Shown here: piece after piece, positions 21,702 through 32,521 of the stretch | Layout: each line of letters starts with the position of its first letter | Numbering within the stretch: position 1 is the stretch's first letter | Made by a program: the position numbers and the translations under genes | Assembly: GCA_033725935.1 (NCBI GenBank) | Contig: MU867134.1 | Span: 1,090 to 65,089 of the forward strand | Origin: Cladorrhinum sp. PSN259 | Taxonomy: Eukaryota > Ascomycota > Sordariomycetes > Sordariales > Podosporaceae | Length of the DNA: 64,000 nt | Direction of reading: 5' to 3' | The notes under the pieces: generated by a model | Database searches by the model: none | What the model saw: the letters and a program-made list of their open reading frames with translations, nothing else | Told to the model about the DNA's origin: nothing

Positions 21702-21963
21702 TTCAATCTAATGCTTAAACGTTTGTTAGCTTGGGACATGCCTCATAAAACCAATGAGAGAAACAAGGTACGGACGCCAATTAAAAATGCAAACCGTAAG
21801 AAATTACCTATGCAGAACGGGATATCCAACATGCGTGGAAAGGAGTCAGGAATGCATTAATAGAAGCTGAATAGGCGTAAAAATAAGTGAAATAGGCATA
21901 TTATGGTAGGAAAGTGTGAGTTTGGCGTATACCGCGCTATAAACATTTAAGCATTTGGTTGTA
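21702..21963 (+). mobile_element. MITE-like element, copy 3 (single internal unit)
   Basis: The left terminal repeat TTCAATCTAATGCTTAAACG (21702-21721, continuing to 21730) and right end GCATTTGGTTGTA (to 21963) match copy 1, with mismatches in the right repeat. Only one 42-bp unit is present (21829-21870), which accounts for the length difference of about 123 bp from copy 1. The element ends 93 bp upstream of the next start codon, in the same orientation. Confidence 0.8.
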
Positions 21964-22056
21964 TGCAGTCTCCGTTTTTTCGTGGGTAGGGAGCCCCTCC
22001 AATAACTTCCCACATGCATCCCGCTTTACGGATCCCAGCTTCAGCAACACTTCGCC

Positions 22057-23007
22057 ATGGCATCAACTGCATCTACGTCGGTATTGGCTTCATCGGCGTC
22101 TACTATTGACGACTCCGGCACCGTACGATTTACCAATGTGCAAGATCTGTTCAAGACGATCGATTCCACTACTAGGGATTCCCTTACCGTCACATGTACA
22201 ATATTACCCTGCCATTTCTGTTCCTGTTTAAGTCAAGCGTTATCGGGCATAACCGGAAGACTGCCATTTCTATATCATACTAATTATTTAGATGTATCTC
22301 TTAACCATTTCACCGAAATCGAGAGCACCCGAGAGAAACAACGCCGCAAGTTTCGCTTTCGCTATTACGACAGCAATTCCCAGATCCTCATTATCGCGAT
22401 CCCAACTGGCCTTCATGAGCAACTCCATATATGGTTATATATGGAGTATTTCGGGCAGGTTGATGATATGGGTTTGAAGAGGAGTTGGATAAGTATCGCC
22501 AGTACTACATTTTCAGCACGACAAGGTAATTCTGGACGAATAAGTAAAGAGGGTGATTCGACCGGTCGCCCAATGCCCGAACGAGCTGCTAAAGGTACCT
22601 GGCCAACACTTATTATTGAGGCGGGAGTCTCCGAGACGTTAGGGCAATTGCGTCTAGATATGCGGCGGTGGTTTTCTATATCAAACCACGACGTTAAGAT
22701 TGTCCTACTTGCCAAGTTTGACGGTACCAAAATCCTTCTCGAGAAATGGGAGGAAGATATTCAAGCTCGTCCTGGAGCAACTACAACGCGTCGCTCTGTT
22801 CAACAGCAAGAGCCTATACTCAAACAAAGCATTATCATTAGCCAGAATACCACCACCCACCCGGTATCGTACGATGTGACCAGCGGCGCATTGATACTTT
22901 CATTCCGGCTCCTCTTCCTCAGAGATCCGTGCGATGGGGAGGGAGACTTCGTTATCAGCGTTCAAGAACTGAAGGAGTACGCGGAAATTATCTGGGCTCA
23001 AGTGTAG
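22057..23007 (+). CDS. Accessory protein of a large fungal family, possibly nuclease-like
   Basis: I recognise the pattern of a multicopy family of uncharacterised ascomycete proteins. It includes KFRFRYYD, IIAIPTGLHEQLH, TWPTLIIEAGVSETLGQLR, VKIVLLAKFD, ILLEKWEE, PGATTTRR and RLLFLRDP-x2-GEGDFVISV. The conserved Glu-Ala-Gly and Lys-x-Glu-type elements suggest a PD-(D/E)XK or Uma2-like fold, but that is inference. Read straight through, the frame gives 316 aa with an odd Cys-rich segment. Removing a 96-bp in-frame intron (GTACAA at 22196 to TTTAG at 22291, branch TACTAAT) gives 284 aa that fits the family better. The start ATG has a GCCATGG context. A MITE-like copy ends 93 bp upstream. Confidence 0.65.
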   Translation: MASTASTSVLASSASTIDDSGTVRFTNVQDLFKTIDSTTRDSLTVTCTILPCHFCSCLSQALSGITGRLPFLYHTNYLDVSLNHFTEIESTREKQRRKFRFRYYDSNSQILIIAIPTGLHEQLHIWLYMEYFGQVDDMGLKRSWISIASTTFSARQGNSGRISKEGDSTGRPMPERAAKGTWPTLIIEAGVSETLGQLRLDMRRWFSISNHDVKIVLLAKFDGTKILLEKWEEDIQARPGATTTRRSVQQQEPILKQSIIISQNTTTHPVSYDVTSGALILSFRLLFLRDPCDGEGDFVISVQELKEYAEIIWAQV

Positions 23008-23233
23008 ATTAGGGTGGTTGGAGGGGGAATGGTCTGGGAAATGTGAAGATGTCCAGTCCGGACACTATATGAGTTTACAGAAACATGGAGCTTAAGTTTG
23101 AGATAACTGTCATTAAACCGATACTGTTATTTTATGCCAGCATACATGCTGAGAAGTAAAGTCGACCCCTCCTTCCGCATTCGGCTGAGTGTCAAACCGC
23201 CAAAAGTTCACCCCGCTCCGTCCTTCTCCCCCT

Positions 23234-23567
23234 TTAACCGTGAGAAACATGGGAGACGGTGCCGTCCTCCTTTACGTGAACGTTCAGTCTGTCGGGGTTG
23301 AAGTCCTTGGTGACCATCATACCGGGCTCAATGACGCGCGAGCACTCTGGGAGATCCTTCTTGCAGAAGACCTAAGAAGCACGAGTCAGCAATGCCTCTT
23401 ATAGTTTTTAAAAGCACCTTGGAAAGTGAGAGTTCAAGACTTAGTGTACTTACAGTCTCAGATGAAGGGTCATCAGAAATAGTCTTGCCGGCGAGCTTGC
23501 TCATCCACTCCTGAGTCTTGGACTCGTCCATGTTGTTGGCAGTGATTCCTGGTACGACGAGAGGCAT
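23234..23567 (-). CDS. Small cytosolic I78-family serine protease inhibitor
   Basis: I78 proteins are small inhibitors of serine proteases such as elastase (the Aspergillus elastase inhibitors belong here). Exons are 23454-23567 and 23234-23371 with an 82-bp intron (GTAAGT...TTAG), giving 83 aa. The C-terminal core has the family pattern CSRVIEPGMMVTKDFNPDRL, followed by NVHVKEDGTVSHVSHG. Two Cys residues (FCKKDLPEC) flank the loop in a way that allows a disulfide. No signal peptide is visible, so it probably acts inside the cell or leaves by an unconventional route. It lies between the accessory gene and tRNA-Val. Confidence 0.8.
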
Positions 23568-24032
23568 TTTGATGGTTTTTTGATGTATTTTTGTGAGGTG
23601 AATTGTAGTATTTTGCAGTTGATGTCTTTGGAAGGTGTTTGGAAATGGGTCTGCATAAGAGTAGGAAGTGTGAGGATTGAAGGTCTTCATATGCTTTTTT
23701 TCTGAAGGAGGGAGTTCGGTTGACATCGGGCGATGACGTAGCATCCACAAGCACAATCAAGCAAACGGCTCAGCCACACAACCCCCCCTCGAAACCAGTT
23801 AACCAGACCTTCGGGTCACGCGATGGATTTTCAAGTTCGCAAACACTCTGATGAACCGGGCGATTGCCCACTATTGAACTGCTCAGATGAGCAATCTGAC
23901 GCAACAGGCTTATGTCACCTCAGAAACTAGCATATCAATGTTTAAATGTTAAAACACCAAAAGCGAAAAGAGAATACAATATTAGCATGCATTGCACTGC
24001 ATTTCATGTGAGCAGCAAAAAGATAATCCGAT
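23568..24032. other. Intergenic region, I78 inhibitor / tRNA-Val
   Basis: This contains the inhibitor promoter. A short A/T-rich leader precedes its ATG. Nothing else is recognised. Confidence 0.5.
24017..24021 (-). terminator. Pol III terminator of tRNA-Val
   Basis: Five Ts on the minus strand lie 12 bp past the tRNA 3' end. Confidence 0.6.
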
Positions 24033-24106
24033 TGATTTCGTCCAGGCTCGAACTGGAGACCTTCAGTGTGTTAGACTGACGTGATAACCAACTACACCAC
24101 GAAACC
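24033..24106 (-). tRNA. tRNA-Val (AAC anticodon)
   Basis: On the minus strand the acceptor GGTTTCG pairs with CGAAATC, followed by discriminator A. The D-arm is GTGTAGTTGGTTATCAC. The anticodon stem TCAGT/ACTGA holds loop CTAACAC, giving anticodon AAC (read as IAC). The T arm is CCAGTTCGAGCCTGG. Length is 74 nt with no intron. Confidence 0.95.
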
Positions 24107-26144
24107 GGCTAGTTTGTTGAATTCAGCATTCACTTGAGGGATTTTTGAAGGTGGGTGTGTGGAGGTGTGGCGGGGTTGTGATCTCGGCTCAGGGGTCGCC
24201 TGCTCAAGGGTAACTCAGGGGTTAGGGGGGAATAAACAGCATAGAGGTAAATATGCCGAGCAAAATCTTTTTGGGAACAGTAGGTCTTTAAAAAAAACCA
24301 AAAAAAACCCTTTATCTACTGTTAAATTACTGGGAAATCATACTTTTAAGCAGATTGTAGGGTTTGGTGAATTATCACTTGCTGGTCGAGGAAGAGGAGA
24401 GAACGGTGCGCACATGCGAGGTCTATCTAGGGATTGTTTGTGAGTATTGGCTAGTACAAGTATAGTGGTTTTCTAGTTTGCTCCCCGCGTTTCCTGCTCT
24501 CTTTGGGTACAGTTACACTAGGGAACGTTGAACTTTGCTCTCTGCACAGGCAGGTATGCACGTTGGCATTCAATTATTGGTCTTGCTTCTCCGCTTTCAG
24601 TCACGATGCAGTACGATGATTTCGCAGCACATGTGAGTATATTAAATCGTGGTCGTCAAACCATTCACATGGTAAAACTGTTGTCTAATCGCTGAGTGAC
24701 TCTAGATTCGTTAAAATATCAAGTGTACTTGTCATTCGGATTTCCTGGATCTGTAATCGACAAGCCGCAAGATCGGCGTTCTTGTTCTCTTGAGGGTATT
24801 TTAGGTATTTGCCGCCTTTAAAAATGAAACTGTAACTAGGATGATCGAGCTGGGAAAATCAAATCTACAGAATATTGAGCACTGAGTTCTAAGTCGCTGC
24901 CACTGACCTCTTACCCGAAATGTGATGGTGGCGGTATGTTCCAGGTCTCTAGGCAAAAGGTCCTGGGGAGAAGCGAGGATTTAAGCCTGGCAAAGTCAGT
25001 GCTTGTGCGAAGTTCGAGCCGCCCAAGTACCTAATATGGCAAAGGCGGTGGTAGGTATGTATGTAGGTTTCAAAACGAAGCGATTGGCCCCTGTTCATTC
25101 GGGTTTTTCACAAGTGCCAATCAAACTGAACTACATGAGGCCTCTTCTTCGATAAGACCATACAAGTGTCACTATCAAAGCCGGAGATACATGTAAGTTT
25201 CTTGAGCTCATTGGCAGCGCAGTCCGACATCACCAAACTGCGCCCAAGGTGCTTGCTGACACAACAAGTGCGTTCGCACATACAGCAGAGTATCTCAACA
25301 GACGCAGATTACGTCAAATTCCGGGCGGTTGCCAGCTTTCTAGGCACACCAGGGCAGGGCGTACGGACGACTGCATATATCCACACTATGTGAAGCATCA
25401 TGCAGCACGGCATCGGAACTGACCCAATGAATCCCAAGTCCACATCTACTTGGCGTTGATATTATCAGTCGACAAGCTTCAAATATGCCTTGTGACCTTG
25501 GCCCGCGGCCCCGCACAAGGCTCTCCAGTCCAAAAGCCCGCGTTTGCCGCCAAGGGTCACTCTGTAGGTCCCTTCTTACAGATGCGTACATGTAAGGCTC
25601 TCACCGTGCTTGCGTCGGGAGTCGGAATGCAGGGGTGGTCTGTGACATGTCAGGATTGAGTAAACAGAGTGATTTGGAGACAATTCTTTCGTGACTGAGC
25701 CCTCAGCTTCGGCGAATTTCCCAGGCTTCTACGGCTGGTAGAATAGCTAGGCTGAAGAATCATCAAGAAATCAATCCTCTTTATTCTGCAGTATGATTCT
25801 GGCTCCTTCTTCTCCTTGAGTACATTTACTGGAGCCGAGTGGGTGATACCGTGCCATTTTTGTTCTCGGGTTCGTTAGGTCGTTGAGTTCGTTTGCCCTC
25901 GTCTCGATTCAAGTCGCCACAATCGCAATCATGGCGATCGAGCGTGATCAATTTGTTGTAACTCGGCTGTGGCATGTTGTTCGACTGCGGCTTGCCCGAG
26001 ATCAACGGTATACTTTCTCGGGTGCAATCTGAACTTCTGAAGGTGTTGTCAGTGTTTACTCTGACTCTCGTGGGGGTCAAAGGACTTTTCCACCAAACGT
26101 AACCCGACACTTTCTCGCAAAGCCCGCCGTCCTTTTGATTTTCC
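24107..26144. other. Gene-poor stretch
   Basis: This is 2 kb with only short open frames, none with recognisable motifs or convincing codon structure. No RNA gene is seen. Confidence 0.5.
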
Positions 26145-26151
26145 TATATAA
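26145..26151 (+). promoter_or_regulatory. TATA box with CT-rich start region
   Basis: TATATAA is followed about 25-50 bp later by CTTCTTCTCTTTCCTCTTTC and then CATCACAAAAC. This is the layout of a fungal Pol II promoter with a pyrimidine-rich start site. It suggests a transcript running rightwards through 26.2-27.7 kb. Confidence 0.4.
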
Positions 26152-26758
26152 TTACACCAGGTAAGTAATTAGCCTTCTTCTCTTTCCTCTTTCTCATCAC
26201 AAAACTTGACTTCTTGTGTCTTCAAAATTTTAACTTTACGAGATTTGGTGAAGACCATAACGAAAGCCAGCAGCAGCGACGAGAGCACCTTCCTCCTCCC
26301 ATTAGGCCTTTCTTTTGCCCCAAAAGCTACACAATCAGCCGGTTCCTTTCCTCTTCTTTACCATCACCACCATCATAGGAGCAATTAGGAGTCTTTCTCC
26401 TCACTCCGGTTTACATTTTTATTTTGTTTAAAAAGAAGCGCCCAGCTCAAACCTTTTGCTCCGTCGTCATCAGAGGTACCATCACATTCACAGGGACCTG
26501 ACTACCTTTTTTTTTTCCCCAAGGCACAAGGACCGGCTGCCTTCCCTCTTCCGTCTCCCCATAAGCACCACCACCAACATCCCAACAAGACGTCAGAGTC
26601 CTCCCTCTCTTCTCCCCGAGCTATCACCACTGTAGGACCTCATACCACCAGCCATTACAATAAGAACCTTGCTCCCTGCCTCTCTTCGATCCGGGCCATC
26701 ACGATCACGACAAGGGCCTCGTGTGCTTTCTTTCTAAAGTACTGTCATTACCACCGCA

Positions 26759-27420
26759 ATGCCCGGCGGAAGAAGGACCACCCAGCACCACTGGTAAGTT
26801 GGCCCCAATGCTGCGTAAACAAGACTCTACACCGCGCCGCATCTGTACCACCTCTATCCCCCGCGTTCTGCTACAACTCGTGTCGGGATCTACAGTACAC
26901 ATGTCCTTGTGTAACACAAGGCAGAGAATCCCTATCTTTGGTATGATGTACATTCTGGCAGTGTCATGACCAAGTCATGTTCCTTTGTCTGTACCACTCA
27001 ACCGTTATACAGAAGATGGAATCATCTGACATACTTACCCTACCATGAACCTATTTCTTGAAGCAATGCTGGAAGTTGAAAATACAATGAGGAGACATAA
27101 GAAAGCATTTCAGCGAAAGAAGACAGGCTAACCCAACTCTGGGAAAAAATCTAGCCCTCAATGCGGGTTGATTTCGAAGCCGCGCTGCTTCACGCGCGGA
27201 CATTTTGTGATGTGCGAGGTCCACCAGGCCTGTCACTCGCCCTACTCTGAATGGCAAGTCCTTTTCTGTCTTTTGTCTGTCTCGTCTCAGGAATCAACAT
27301 GGATTTACCGCCACTTCTTTTTCCCCAAAGCAAGACATGACAAAATCGCTAACAAGGCGCGACAACCAGCGTCCAATGCAGAGACGCCGAAAGAAGAGCA
27401 GAAAGAGAAGCCCGGGCTGA
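26759..27420 (+). CDS. Candidate small spliced gene, basic 54-aa protein
   Basis: An ATG at 26759 opens a 35-nt exon that ends in a canonical GTAAGT donor (26794). A strong pyrimidine-rich acceptor (TTTTGTCTGTCTCGTCTCAG) ends at 27290. Joining 26759-26793 to 27291-27420 keeps a frame for 54 aa. The joined protein reads MPGGRRTTQHHWNQHG across the junction and then SFSPKQDMTKSLTRRDNQRP, and ends in an Arg/Lys cluster that could be a nuclear localisation signal. The 497-bp intron is long for a fungus. Past the stop, another frame gives a Ser/Asn/Gly-rich stretch, so a further splice is possible. I recognise no family. An unspliced non-coding transcript is the main alternative. Confidence 0.25.
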
Positions 27421-30400
27421 GAGGGAGGCCGCTGCTGCTGTTACTACCAATGCCGCGCCAGTCACCGAGCAAAGAAGGGGATCTGGCGGCGGCGGAGGCA
27501 GCACCAACCGCAGTAGCAACAGCAGCGACGGCAACGGCAACGACAGCAGCAACAGCAATGGCAACAGCGACAGTAGAAGAACCGAGGCTTAGGTGGCCAA
27601 GGTTGGGAAGAACTTCTCTGCGAAGAAGAAGTTTTAATATGTTTCGGGTTTTTGTTGGCAAGGTCCTTCAAGACAAGACTTGTGAGGAATAGGACTGAAT
27701 GTTTCTAAGAAGGGCGAGGAGATGTCGGGTTTAGGGGATGATGAAGGACTCTGTCGATTTGTGGGAGGTTTTTTTTATATATCTTTGGGTGTGATTTCTT
27801 TTCCTGATGATTTACGTGCGTGCCTTTTTGTGGAATCTCTTTGGGATCGGTTCCTTGATTACTTGCTTGGTGATTTTCTTTTACTTTTTACAAATCGAAA
27901 TAAAAGAAAGAAGAAAAGAAAGAAAAACTGATTTTAATACCGCGAGTTTGGTGATTCTATGAAATCTTTCGCAATACTAGTAAAAGGCGAAAAAAGACAC
28001 AAAAATCATGATGTAATAGTCCAGACCGATCATTTGTACTCATCTTTGGTGTCACGAAGTTTCCTCATCACTAGAACTCTCTACTGAGAAAATTGTGAAC
28101 GCAGGCAAGAAACCAGAAACATGGTGATGACCGGGTGAAACTAAAACCCATAGCAGGAAGGTGTTGCCGCTGTAGGTCAACAAGTCATGCATTGACAACA
28201 GCAGCAACTAAATAATCTCAGCAAATCAAGGAGAGGGCTTGAGAAGCTGGCATGTCGATGGTAAGTCACATACTCGACTTTGACAGAGCCAAGATTCAAC
28301 TTTGAAGGATTTCCAAGATCAAACTTAATGAAGAATATGATTGTGACTTGAGTCTGTGATGCGTTTGTTCAGGGCAGTGCAATGATTGTCTCTCGAATCG
28401 AGGTCTTATATATATAAGATGAATGAATCCAAGGATCAGACTGAAATCCCCAAGAATCTGACCTGACACTCGGAGTTCCTCTTAAATACCATCAACCCCA
28501 GCCACTGGCGGCGACTTTGCGAACGTGGCAATTATCCTCGCATTCACAAGTACTCGGATTAAATGCCCATGTTGTCATGTATACTAAGCAAACTGCTGAT
28601 CCATCTAGTCAGCATTCCCTCATCCCTCATTCCTCCTAAAAATCACTCTCTACAAAAACTCGTACTGCTTACCCTCTCTTTTAAAAAAGAAAATCAAATC
28701 TATCACATACAGTAGTATATCGTGGCGATGAACACCATAACATTTTACTAGCGGAATACCAATGCAAGCGCAGCAACTAAAGTATGTATGTTGGCTTAGA
28801 CAACGCACTGAGCGCAAGCCATCGGATTTGGGACGCCAACTAAGCCACCACCCACCCAACCGGCATCTGCAACCCCCCCATATCGAGGATGGGGATTGGA
28901 CGAGCGGGAAAGAATCAAGGTCACGCCTCTGGAGTGCATATGGACAATGTGGTTGGTGGCACAAACGATGCCAGTGGATCATGCATGGGTTTTACAGGCT
29001 TGAAGGGTATGTGCCCAACAAACACCGTTTTTTTAATATTTTTGGGTGCCTGATGTTTCTTGTAAATGGCAACGATTTGAGAAAGTCAAAGTCACATATA
29101 TTCTCTTGGTGAGTTAGTGATAGTAATGCGCTTTGCAAGTACTTGCCGGGTGTGGTAGGTTGGGATGGAAGGTTGAAAAAGAAAGTTTCCAGAAGGAAAA
29201 AATTAAAAAAGATTCAGAGATGGCGCCAAGCTTAATGAAGCTGGGTAGGGGCAGTGGATCTCTCCTTTTGAATGGGATCGGCTGTCTTGGCGAGCCTAAT
29301 TAGAAAAAAGATTCCAGAAGATTTAATTGATACCCAACCCCCATGACAGAATACATTTTCCATTGAAGATTAATTAATTCAAGAATGAGACATGTTACTG
29401 AAGAACGTAAATAATTCTTATCGTCGGTCGGTCTCTCACAACTGACAAAGATGAACATGTTTGGATGCAGCAACCCAACCGAGTGAAAGATAGCCCTTTT
29501 CTTTGATGTGGGGTAAAACACTGTTGGGCCGTTGGTCCACAACTGAATTCCAACAAAAGCTGGGAAATAATCGGCTTTCCGGAATTGAATTCTGGGGCAA
29601 TATGTTTCGAGGACGGGGATTCAGATGGGTCCTGTTCGGGAAGAAAAAAAAAAGGGAGAAATACCCTTTATAAAGTATTCAAGAAAGAAATAATAAAACA
29701 TAAGCTTCAGAGCGAGCACATATGAAAGCGATAATGTAAGCTCCAAACTCCCGAGCTGACCAGTAACGGATACTCAACTCATCGCAAGGGAAGCCGTTTT
29801 CAGGGGTCCGAGTTTGGGACGGACGGGAGGCAATGCTAAAACATGATTGGTTTGGTTTCTTTGAAGCAGACCCCATTCCGCCCAATTGCGGTTGAGGGTG
29901 GTCCCCTGGACCCCGAATAGAAAGAAGGGAACCCTTGCTTCAGAAGAAAATATGCATCGTGAGCGAAGCGCAGCCTCACCAGCCCAGCCCAAGCCCAAGC
30001 CCACGAAGCGGCTTTGTGGCACCCACCACACCCCTGTCTTTAATCGGGAGGGGGGTCTTCGCTGGGGCTGGGTTGGTCTGGCCCATGCATGCAAGCACTT
30101 CCATTTGCCTTTCTCCTATTTTTCCTTTCCCTTTTTACTCTTCTAATCTGCAGCCTGTCTCGTCTCTCCTTATTCTCATCCCTTTCCCTTCTCGAACCCA
30201 CCCTTTTTTTGTCTTTGCTTGAATCAGGGAAGGTCCTTTTTCCTTCTTATTCACGCAAAACAAACGCCACCAGCCCCTGCCGAGCTTCTTCCTCTTTCCC
30301 GTTTCATCTTCTCGACCTCCTGTTTGCTTCCGTCGAAGCTGCACCTCGCCGATCCTGTTGTGGAAGAGCACCGAAAAAACCTACAGAGCACAAAGTTACA

Positions 30401-30467
30401 CGCCGCGCGGCGACGATCTCCAACCCGCATCGACATCAGACGATTTGATTCCCAAATACATACCAAA
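27421..30467. other. Gene-poor stretch and leader of the membrane-protein gene
   Basis: Apart from a GCA/ACG-rich low-complexity segment at 27483-27580, no gene or RNA is seen up to about 30.0 kb. The last 350 bp are pyrimidine-rich and look like promoter and 5' leader of the gene at 30468. Confidence 0.5.
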
Positions 30468-31361
30468 ATGCGCAACACACTCCTCACCTCCCTCCTGGGA
30501 GCCTCAGCAGCTCACCTCGCCGCCGCCGGCAGCAGCAACACACAGAACAAACCCTCCGAAGCAGACCAACTAGCCTGCATCTCCTCCCGCGCCGCCGAAC
30601 TAGCCGCTGCAGCCTCGTGCGCAGGGAGCCTCCAATCCAAACTCCACACCTGCCTCGCCGACCTCCCCTCCCTATCCGCCATCGAATCCTGCTTTACAGA
30701 CGCGAACTGCCCCGGAACAACAGCAGCCTGGGCCCTCTCCCACTGCACTTCGGCCTCCTCTGACCTCCGCCGGAGGGATGCTCAGCCGCTCGCAGCGATC
30801 CCGACCGCCGCGCCGCACTTCGTCGCCCTCTTCGGGCGGGAAGCGTCCTCGTCCCCTTCGCCCTGCTTCTCGGACGAGTTCGTAACAATCACGCAGTGCA
30901 CGACCGACAATGGGGCAAAAACCTGCTCGCCCTCGGCTTCCCCCTCGGCCGTCTGCGTCGAGGGCCTGATCTGCAAGTACGACAACCAGGGAAATCCTTC
31001 GTGCATGTACAAGCACAGCAGCATAGGAATAGCCGGAATCATCATCGCCATCATCTTCGCCTGCGCCTTGGTCGTCAGCATCTTTGGCATCTGCTTCTTC
31101 TGCTGCAAGGAGAGGAAAGAGCAGGCCAGGCTCGAGAAGCAGGCCGAGGCCGCAAAGATTGCCAAGGAGGCCAAGGCGGCCACCGCGGCCGCGAAGAGGC
31201 CCGGCAAGAGCGTCACGGGCGGTGTCGGTGAGATTGGCGGACAGAACCAGGGACAGCCGCTCATGTACGAGGGAGGGGACGTCGGTGCTGGACATCAGGG
31301 CGGTGGAGGCGGAGCTGGGTACGGCTCTGCCGCTAATCCTTTCAGCGATGGGCATCATTAA
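30468..31361 (+). CDS. Secreted/type I membrane protein with Cys-rich ectodomain
   Basis: The 297-aa intronless product starts with a signal peptide (MRNTLLTSLLGASAAHLAAAG). The ectodomain has about a dozen Cys spread over residues 35-180, with Ser/Thr-rich stretches. A single membrane segment, GIAGIIIAIIFACALVVSIF (about residues 187-207), is followed by a Cys cluster (CFFCCKERK) that could be palmitoylated. The cytoplasmic tail is first Lys/Ala/Glu-rich and then Gly-rich, ending ANPFSDGHH. This layout resembles fungal cell-surface sensors such as WSC-type proteins, but no WSC or other named domain is clear. The ATG in ACCAAAATGC is the first in-frame Met. The long upstream open frame contains no ATG. 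Confidence 0.75.
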   Translation: MRNTLLTSLLGASAAHLAAAGSSNTQNKPSEADQLACISSRAAELAAAASCAGSLQSKLHTCLADLPSLSAIESCFTDANCPGTTAAWALSHCTSASSDLRRRDAQPLAAIPTAAPHFVALFGREASSSPSPCFSDEFVTITQCTTDNGAKTCSPSASPSAVCVEGLICKYDNQGNPSCMYKHSSIGIAGIIIAIIFACALVVSIFGICFFCCKERKEQARLEKQAEAAKIAKEAKAATAAAKRPGKSVTGGVGEIGGQNQGQPLMYEGGDVGAGHQGGGGGAGYGSAANPFSDGHH

Positions 31362-32521
31362 TGGACATGCGCTGAGATTAAGAAAGTAAAAAAACAACAC
31401 TGGATGAACAGAATTGTCTGGAAGGGGATTGAGGAGCATGTTGTTTTTTTTGGAGGGAAGATGGAGAAAGTGTGATATCAAGTAACAGATATGTGGAAGG
31501 AAGAAATTCAAGAAACAGAGAAATAGAGAAAGAAAAACCAGAAAAGGGGGAAAACATTTTTGTGTTAGAAAGCATATTTTGGTTGTGTTTGGTTTGATCT
31601 ATTTTTTTGGTTTGGACGGATGGATGGATTGGGATTCTTCTTTGTTAGTAGAAAGTGGGAGGGGGAGTGGTATATATATCAGTGAAGAAGGGAAGAAAAA
31701 ATCATCAAAAAAAAAAATCTCTACAGTATCCATGGTCTTGTGCGTATTTTTTTTTTCGGTTCTGTGTTGGACCCGAATTTATGTACATGATTGGAAAAGG
31801 CATTAAGAGCTGGAGTTTTACTCTTACACATGTATGTTGCTATTTCCACATACCATCCATCATCATTTTGGTTGTTTTTGGTCTGGCCACATTAGATACC
31901 ATAGTGTTATTATGATAAAAGTGACAAGGACCCCAATCTTGCCTGGATCATGATTCAGTTGTATGACCCAGTAACGCCTCAACCAAAAGTGACTGACATA
32001 AAACAGTCGAACCACGTTTTCGAGGGCGTGATTCTAGATTCCCATAAACCCATTTTTGCTTGCTTGTTTAAAAAAAAAAAAATTAATCTTCGCTTTCAAG
32101 AAGAAAGAGTTCTCCTCGCTGCGCCAAAAAGAAGAAGAATAAGGTCAAGTTAATTTACTATTACAATTGTATTCCCACATTTATCATTTCGCTTTGCCAT
32201 TTTCCACATTCCTCCTCCTTCGCATCCATACTGTTCTAGGAATTCCCCAGCAGCTGAGAGAGAAAGAGAGGGAGAATCGCCAAAATAAGAGCTGACCAAG
32301 AAACCCAGACAGACAGATACATGGAGACATACCATACCCAGCTTACACCTCAAAGCAAAGTTAATCAGCCCCCGAAGGGCAAGAAACCTCGTGAACAAGA
32401 ATACAGAAAGCGGTTCGGAAAGCCATATTTATTAAAGCTGATTTAAAAATTCGCTTCTTTCTGGGGGGGATTACTCTTTCTCTCTCTGCTGCCTGTCTGC
32501 TTTTTCCTGGAAGAGCCGATG
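31362..32521. other. Convergent 3' intergenic region, membrane protein / NST1
   Basis: This is 1.16 kb containing two 3' untranslated regions with A and T homopolymer runs. No gene is seen. Confidence 0.6.

Noticed and set aside
27168..27692. 174-codon open frame with Ala/Thr repeats
   Set aside because: It crosses the likely intron acceptor at 27290 and its repeats come from a GCA/ACG low-complexity stretch.
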